A stretch of DNA of 64,000 nt, from assembly GCF_038405225.1 (NCBI RefSeq), contig NZ_CP151657.1, positions 1,550,001-1,614,000 on the forward strand, in the 5' to 3' direction. This DNA comes from Arthrobacter citreus (GTDB lineage: Bacteria > Actinomycetota > Actinomycetes > Actinomycetales > Micrococcaceae). Made by a program: the position numbers and the translations under genes. Below the pieces are notes generated by a model. It did no database searches, was not told where the DNA came from, and was given only the letters and a program-made list of their open reading frames with translations. Position 1 is the stretch's first letter. The number at the start of each line of letters is the position of its first letter. Shown here piece by piece: positions 59,408-64,000 of this stretch.

Positions 59408-59899
59408 ATGCCACTTTCCAAGGGCCAGATTCTGGTCCATCCCCATCATGGCCCCGCCGTCGTCGACTCGTTCCAGATCCATCCGCGCCTGAAAAGGGAA
59501 TGCGTTGTCCTTGAGGTGCAGTCCTCGCACCTGATGGTTTGGGTCCCTGTGGACCAGATCGAACGCGTCGGCCTGCGGCCGGTGCTGGACCCAGCCGGCT
59601 TGGAGGCGCTTTTTCAGGTTTTGAGAGCGCCCGCCGAGCAGGAGGACGCCCAATGGTCCAGGCGGTTCAAGGACAACACCGAAAAACTCGCCACCGGAGA
59701 TCCGCTGGTGATCGCCGCCGTCGTCCGCAATCTCATGCTCAGAAATGCCGGAGCCGGACTCTCACAGGCTGAACGGGACATGCTGCGGCAGGCGCGCAAG
59801 CCGTTGCTGACCGAAATTTCGCTGGCCCTGGGCATATCCGAGGACGACGCCGGCGTGCAGCTGGACGGTTTGTGGCCGCCGTTCCGGGCGCTTGCCTAG
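59408..59899 (+). CDS. CarD family transcriptional regulator
   Basis: The 163-residue protein opens with a CarD/CdnL/TRCF RNA-polymerase-interacting domain (about 1-65: FSKGQ-like LSKGQILVHPHHGPAVVDSF, VVLEVQSSHLMVWVPVDQIE). A helical C-terminal domain follows (about 70-163), with WSRRFKDNTEKLATGDPLVI and VVRNLMLRNAGAGLSQAERD. Such proteins bind RNA polymerase and stabilise open complexes. GGAGG lies five bases before the ATG. The window does not show whether it is the main CarD or a second copy. Confidence 0.9.
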   Translation: MPLSKGQILVHPHHGPAVVDSFQIHPRLKRECVVLEVQSSHLMVWVPVDQIERVGLRPVLDPAGLEALFQVLRAPAEQEDAQWSRRFKDNTEKLATGDPLVIAAVVRNLMLRNAGAGLSQAERDMLRQARKPLLTEISLALGISEDDAGVQLDGLWPPFRALA

Positions 59900-59928
59900 G
59901 AGTGATTGGGGCATCACCGCATGCAAGA

Positions 59929-59964
59929 AAGGGCCGGCCGAAGCTTGCGCTCCGACCGGCCCTT
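59929..59964. terminator. Hairpin terminator between carD-like and glpD
   Basis: AAGGGCCGG pairs with CCGGCCCTT (59929-59937 with 59956-59964), extended by a further imperfect inner stem. It lies between two converging genes and could serve both. Confidence 0.75.
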
Positions 59965-59994
59965 CCCTAGCTGTTCTGAGATTACCGCTGCTGC

Positions 59995-61767
59995 CTAGAC
60001 CGCAGCGGGGATCTTCATGCCGTGCATGGTGACCAGCAGGTCACGTGCGGACTCGACCTGGCGGCGGGTTTCCGCCTCATCCCAGCCGAGCTGCGGTGCC
60101 AGCAGTTCCGCCATCTCGTTAAGCATGGCTTCGGTGACCAAGCCGCGGAAAGCCAGCGACGTGCGGCGGATCAGGACGTCGGCCAGACGGGTGATCTGCT
60201 CGTTCTCGACCATGTAGGTCAGTTCACGGGTGCTGATCTCGTTGGTGGAGGCCAGCAGCTGGTCTCCACCCTGGGCCAGGAACGCCAACACGTCGGTGGC
60301 GCGGGTGCCGTAGCGGGTCAGCAGCACGCGGACGCGGTCGCGGTCGGCAACCTCGTTGGCGGTGCGGTTGATCCACAGGCGTTCCTCTGCCTCGGTGCTC
60401 GGGAAGTCCTTGCCGCCGCCGATCTGAAGCTCCGACGTCGTCGTCTTCCGCGGCATGCCCAGTGCGGTCATGGCCTCGGAGGCGAGGTTCTCGGACAGGG
60501 CGCGGAACGTGGTCCACTTGCCGCCCACGAGAGACAGGGTGGTGACGTTCTTGCCGCCGCGGCGGTCGTTGCGCTTTTCGATCCGGTAGTCGCGGGAAAC
60601 GAAGCCCGGCTGCGTGTCATCGTGCTTGGGCAGCGGGCGGACGCCGGAGAACGTGTAGACGATGTGGTCGCGGCGCACGTCGATGGTCGGGAACACGTGG
60701 GCGACGAGTTCGAAGAAGTACTCGATCTCCTCATCGGTGCAGACCGATGCCTCGTTGATGTCGGCGTCGATGTCCGTGGTGCCCACCAGCACGCGGTCAC
60801 CCATCGGGTAGATGAGGACGATGCGGCCGTCGGTGTGTTCGAAGAACAGCTCGCGGCCGGCGCAGGCCTCGAGCAGCTCCGGGTGGTCCAGGACGATGTG
60901 CGAGCCCTTGGTGCCGCCCATGAAGGACGTGCGCTTGCCGAAGGAGTCGTTGGTCTCGTCAACCCAGGCGCCGGTGGCGTTGATGACGACGTCGGCCTCG
61001 AACAGGAATTCCTCGCCGGTCAGTTCGTCGCGCAGCATGGTGCCGGCGTCGGTGGTTCCCACAGCGGAAACGTAGTTGCTGGCGCGGGACTGCTTGTTGG
61101 CCTCGAGGCCGTCTCGCAGCACATCCAGGGTCAGGCGCTCGGGGTTGTGCACCGAGGCGTCAAAGTACGTGGCGGTGTACTTGACGTCGGAGCGCAGCTT
61201 GGGCAGTTCCTGCAGGGACTTCTTCTTGCCGACGAAGTTGTGGCGCGGAGCCACACGGCCGCCGCGGGAGAAGAAGTCGTACATCAGCAGGCCGGCCTTG
61301 ATGAGCACTGCGCCGCGTTCGGTGTGCTTGCCCTGCTTGTGCGTCAGGAAGCGCAGCGGGGCCGCGGTGATGCCCGAGAAGGTGCTGGTGATCGGGATGG
61401 TGGTCTGCAGCGGCTTCACGTAGTGCGGAGCCAGTCGGAGCAGCGCGTTGCGCTCGACGACGGACTCGTGCACCAGGCGGAACTCGCCGTTCTCCAGGTA
61501 GCGGATGCCACCGTGGATCATGTGGGAGGAGGCGCCCGAGGCGCCCTGGCAGTAGTCTCCACGCTCGACGAGGACAACGTCCACGCCCTGCAGCGACAGG
61601 TCCCGGAAGGTACCTACGCCGTTAATGCCGCCGCCAACGATCAGCACCGAGGCCCGGGGGCGGTCCTTCAGCTGCTGAACCACCGGGCGGGCGGCGGTTT
61701 TTCCCTGTGCGGGGTTCACGGAATTGTCCACGACTCTCTCCAAACGCTTCTGTGGCGGCTTTGCCAT
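59995..61767 (-). CDS. glpD: Glycerol-3-phosphate dehydrogenase (FAD)
   Basis: The 590-residue protein is an aerobic GlpD: FAD motif VLIVGGGINGVG (41-52), FRDLSLQGVDVVLVERGDYC, the conserved GASGASSHMIHGGIRYLE, VGTTDIDADINEASVCTDEE and YTFSGVRPLP, with a C-terminal helical domain LNEMAELLAPQLGWDEAETR. It oxidises sn-glycerol 3-phosphate to dihydroxyacetone phosphate, feeding electrons to quinone at the membrane. The ATG at 61767 has GGAGG only one base away; GTG at 61734 is another candidate. Divergent from a SorC-type regulator that may control it. Confidence 0.95.
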   Translation of the reverse strand: MAKPPQKRLERVVDNSVNPAQGKTAARPVVQQLKDRPRASVLIVGGGINGVGTFRDLSLQGVDVVLVERGDYCQGASGASSHMIHGGIRYLENGEFRLVHESVVERNALLRLAPHYVKPLQTTIPITSTFSGITAAPLRFLTHKQGKHTERGAVLIKAGLLMYDFFSRGGRVAPRHNFVGKKKSLQELPKLRSDVKYTATYFDASVHNPERLTLDVLRDGLEANKQSRASNYVSAVGTTDAGTMLRDELTGEEFLFEADVVINATGAWVDETNDSFGKRTSFMGGTKGSHIVLDHPELLEACAGRELFFEHTDGRIVLIYPMGDRVLVGTTDIDADINEASVCTDEEIEYFFELVAHVFPTIDVRRDHIVYTFSGVRPLPKHDDTQPGFVSRDYRIEKRNDRRGGKNVTTLSLVGGKWTTFRALSENLASEAMTALGMPRKTTTSELQIGGGKDFPSTEAEERLWINRTANEVADRDRVRVLLTRYGTRATDVLAFLAQGGDQLLASTNEISTRELTYMVENEQITRLADVLIRRTSLAFRGLVTEAMLNEMAELLAPQLGWDEAETRRQVESARDLLVTMHGMKIPAAV

Positions 61768-61809
61768 TCCTCCAATGTTCGAAGCCGTGAGCCCTTTGGA
61801 TCGAGCCGA

Positions 61810-61823
61810 TGCACAAACGTGCA
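61810..61823. promoter_or_regulatory. Inverted repeat in the glpD-sorC divergent region
   Basis: TGCAC-AAAC-GTGCA is a 14-base inverted repeat between the two divergent genes and a candidate binding site for the SorC-type protein. Confidence 0.4.
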
Positions 61824-61873
61824 CGCTGGCATAATGGATACATGAGCAACACAGCGGTATCAGCGGAGCAAAT

Positions 61874-62884
61874 GTGAACAAAGGTGTCAGTTCGCGGCCC
61901 TCGAAGCAGTCCGGCGTGGTAGAGGTTCGGGCGGAGCCGGAAACCCGGACCAGGGATGCTCTCCGTGCCGCGCAGATGTATTACCTGCAGAACCTGACCA
62001 TGGAAGCGATCGCCCGTGAGCTGCGGATCTCCCGCTCCACGGTCTCCCGTCTGTTGTCCCATGCGCGTGCCACGGGGCTGGTGGAGATCAAGATCCAGAG
62101 TGCTGCGGACCGGGCGCCGGCGCTGGAGAAGGAGATCAGTTCGCGGTTCGGCATTCACGCGAAAGTGGTTCCGGTTGCCGAGGGGGTATCCCCCGCGCAG
62201 ATCCTGCAGCGGGTTGCCGTTCAGGCGGCGCACCTGATTAATCCGCTGATTGATTCCGACGCGATCGTGGGTGTTGCCTGGGGCTCCACCCTGACCGCAG
62301 TCAGCCAGCATCTCTCGGTGAAAAACACGCACGACAGCACAATCGTGCAGATGAACGGGGCCGGCAACTTCCGGACCTCCGGCATCACCTACGCCAGCGA
62401 GATCCTGCAGCGGTTCGGCCACGCCTATGGTGCGCGCGTGGTGCAGTTTCCGGTGCCGGCCTTTTTCGACCACAAGGAAACCAAAGAGGCGATGTGGCGC
62501 GAGCGGCCGGTGAAGCGCGTGCTGGACCTGCAGGCGCGGATGAACACCGCCATCTTCGGAGTGGGCTCCATGGAGGCCGGCGTGCCCAGCCACGTGTACA
62601 ACGGCGCCTACCTGGACGAGGAGGACCTGGACGATCTGATGGCTGAGGAGGTGGTGGGCGACGTCGCCACCATGTTCTACCGCGCTGACGGCACCTGGGA
62701 CGGCATTGGCCTCAATGACCGCAGCACCGGCCCGGACCTGGACGTGCTGCGCCTGGTGCCGCGGCGGATTTGCGTGGTGGCTGGTGAGGCGAAAACCGCC
62801 AGCCTGCTGGGCGCGCTGCGGGCGGGCCTGGTGACCGATTTGATCCTGGACGAAAACTCCGCCCGCCGGTTGGCGTCCAGCTAG
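61874..62884 (+). CDS. SorC/DeoR-type sugar-binding transcriptional regulator
   Basis: The 336-residue protein has an N-terminal HTH (LTMEAIARELRISRSTVSRL at about residues 41-60) and a C-terminal sugar-phosphate-binding SorC domain (about 85-336: DAIVGVAWGSTLTAVSQHLS, NTAIFGVGSMEAGVPSHVYN, GEAKTASLLGALRAGLVTDL). The start is GTG at 61874 with GGAG upstream. It is divergent from glpD, so glycerol-phosphate or a related sugar phosphate is the likely effector. The overlap of the two upstream regions is about 100 bases. Confidence 0.9.
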   Translation: MNKGVSSRPSKQSGVVEVRAEPETRTRDALRAAQMYYLQNLTMEAIARELRISRSTVSRLLSHARATGLVEIKIQSAADRAPALEKEISSRFGIHAKVVPVAEGVSPAQILQRVAVQAAHLINPLIDSDAIVGVAWGSTLTAVSQHLSVKNTHDSTIVQMNGAGNFRTSGITYASEILQRFGHAYGARVVQFPVPAFFDHKETKEAMWRERPVKRVLDLQARMNTAIFGVGSMEAGVPSHVYNGAYLDEEDLDDLMAEEVVGDVATMFYRADGTWDGIGLNDRSTGPDLDVLRLVPRRICVVAGEAKTASLLGALRAGLVTDLILDENSARRLASS

Positions 62885-62964
62885 CTGCTCCTCCAGCGCC
62901 GAACACCCAGGGCCGCCGCATCGGCGCCCCTGGATGCGCCTCAGCGTGCGCCTCAGCTTGCATC

Positions 62965-64000
62965 TCAGCCCTGGACCGGGTCCGGAGAAAGCGCGTCCAG
63001 CCGGAGGATCCGCAGCTCATCCGGAAGCAGCCCGGGCACGTGCACACCCACTGCCTCGAGGGCCCGGCCGGTCAGGACGGCGCCGTCGCCGTCCGGCCAC
63101 CAGGGCGGCGGGCGGAAACCCTGCGGGGTTGGGCCGGGGGTCACGTCCCGCAGCCGGTAGGAGCGTTTCGGGTCCAGGCCGCGGAGCGTGAACCGGCCCA
63201 GCGGTTCAATGTCGGAAACTGCGGTGCGGACGACGGCGAACAGGGCCCGTGATTCCGAGGCATCCACGACGCCGTGAATCTGCAGCGAGGGGTCGAATGA
63301 ATCAAGGCGGATCATGCGGCCGCCGTGCAGCAGCGCACGGTGCTCCTTGTAGAACTGCACCCAATCCGCCAGTTCCAGGGCATCCTCCCGGGTTGCCTCG
63401 GTCAAGTCCCACTCGATGCCCAGATGCCCCCACACCGCCGTTCCGGCCCGGAAGTGGAGCGAGTGCATGCGGCCGGTGGTATGCGAGCGCAGCGAAGCAA
63501 TGTGGGATCCCATCAGCTCCGGCGGAATCAGCTGCTGCGTCCAGCGGTGCATCCGCTGCCTGTCCAGCGGATCGATGCTGTCAGAGGTCCAGACCCGGTC
63601 CGTGTGCTCCAGCACGCCCAGGTCAACACGGGATCCGCCTGATGAACAGGACTCGATCTCCAGGCCCGGAAACCGTTCCTTCAGCTCAGCCATGAGCCGG
63701 TATGCGGCCAGCGTCTGCGCGTGCACGCCCGGCCGGCCGTCCGGTTGGGTGCCGGCTTCGATCAGGTCCCGGTTATGGTCCCACTTGATGCACGCAATCG
63801 GGTAGCGCTCCAGCAGAGCCACCATCTGGTCCCGCACGTGCCCGTAGGCGCCGGGCATGCCGATGTTGAGGACCTGCTGGCGCCGGGAGGACACGGGAAG
63901 CCGACCGGCAGGAGCCATGATCCATTCCGGGTGGGCGCGGGCCACATCGGAATCCGGGTTGACCATTTCGGGTTCGAACCACAGGCCGAACTCCATCCCG
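62965..64000 (-). CDS. Alpha-galactosidase (GH36), C-terminal part, cut by window edge
   Basis: The visible residues form the C-terminal two-thirds of the catalytic domain and the closing beta domain of a GH36 alpha-galactosidase. Landmarks are FGLWFEPEMVNPDSD, the nucleophile motif KWDHNRD, SSGGSRVDLGVLEHTDRVWT, and the acid/base aspartate region SDSIDPLDRQRMHRW. GFRPPPWWPDGDGAVLTGRA occurs near the end. The N-terminus lies outside the window. The enzyme hydrolyses alpha-1,6-galactosides such as melibiose or raffinose. Confidence 0.92.
   Translation of the reverse strand, partial: GMEFGLWFEPEMVNPDSDVARAHPEWIMAPAGRLPVSSRRQQVLNIGMPGAYGHVRDQMVALLERYPIACIKWDHNRDLIEAGTQPDGRPGVHAQTLAAYRLMAELKERFPGLEIESCSSGGSRVDLGVLEHTDRVWTSDSIDPLDRQRMHRWTQQLIPPELMGSHIASLRSHTTGRMHSLHFRAGTAVWGHLGIEWDLTEATREDALELADWVQFYKEHRALLHGGRMIRLDSFDPSLQIHGVVDASESRALFAVVRTAVSDIEPLGRFTLRGLDPKRSYRLRDVTPGPTPQGFRPPPWWPDGDGAVLTGRALEAVGVHVPGLLPDELRILRLDALSPDPVQG

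Noticed and set aside
60022-61845. 607-residue open frame on the plus strand
   Set aside because: It is antisense to glpD, which is full-length with all family motifs. The frame has a His/Val/Gly-rich composition typical of a GC-skewed shadow.
1-64000. tRNA, rRNA, riboswitch and phage genes
   Set aside because: I looked for conserved tRNA arms, rRNA segments and known riboswitch cores in the larger gaps by eye and found none; a covariance-model scan would be needed to exclude weak ones.

Overview
The window is a 64 kb piece of a high-GC actinobacterial chromosome, most like Arthrobacter or a close relative in the Micrococcaceae. The support is a CarD-type regulator, a mycothiol-dependent maleylpyruvate-isomerase-like enzyme, the conserved actinobacterial phosphatase-DUF3090-SCO1664 trio, an Rv2629-type eRF1-like protein, an LAETG (class E-like) sorting signal and many short intergenic gaps. 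There are no rRNA or tRNA genes, no CRISPR array and no intact mobile element. Family names come from recognising protein sequence by eye; no database search was run.

Region 1-16 kb: truncated LacI-type regulator with a palindromic operator, AI-2E-type exporter, bactofilin-like membrane protein, zinc alcohol dehydrogenase, a large helical protein of unknown function, small membrane protein, Nudix hydrolase, metallo-beta-lactamase-fold hydrolase, a TetR/DHFR-like pair, a decayed resolvase remnant, aldo/keto reductase, carboxymuconolactone-decarboxylase-like protein, a divergent VOC/MarR pair with two operators, membrane proteins, a dinucleotide-binding oxidoreductase and a divergent TetR/DUF4386 pair with two operators.

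Region 16-34 kb: an orphan glycan-binding-like domain next to a LysM-repeat lipoprotein, Nudix plus GNAT, a divergent AraC/SDR pair, an ABC exporter (DUF6297 permease and ATPase), then the phosphatase-DUF3090-SCO1664 operon. A short island follows: an OGG-fold-like gene lying between a diverged copy of the 3' end of the pyruvate oxidase gene and the intact pyruvate oxidase gene. Next come an MmcQ/YjbR-RarA pair and a redox cluster in which an Old Yellow Enzyme is bracketed by two paralogous Rossmann-fold oxidoreductases.

Region 34-50 kb: kinase-like protein, Rv2629/Balon-like protein, mycothiol-dependent enzyme, DUF4232 membrane protein, aromatic-ring FAD monooxygenase, aldo/keto reductase, DUF2891 protein, alpha/beta hydrolase, a wall-anchored Thr-Pro-rich surface protein, and a self-contained three-gene operon (small membrane protein, HTH regulator, unknown) with a promoter/operator that predicts a leaderless mRNA. 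DHFR-like reductase, serine hydrolase, a VOC gene fragment, GNAT, and a divergent RidA/HxlR pair follow.

Region 50-64 kb: DUF2254 membrane protein, a MarR regulator divergent from a multidrug-type ABC exporter, APC permease, an MFS drug exporter cotranscribed with its MarR regulator behind two operators, nitroreductase, CarD-family regulator, GlpD divergent from a SorC-type regulator, and the C-terminal part of a GH36 alpha-galactosidase cut by the window end. Overall this reads as an accessory, environment-facing region: detoxifying oxidoreductases, efflux pumps and one-component regulators, most of them arranged as regulator-target pairs.
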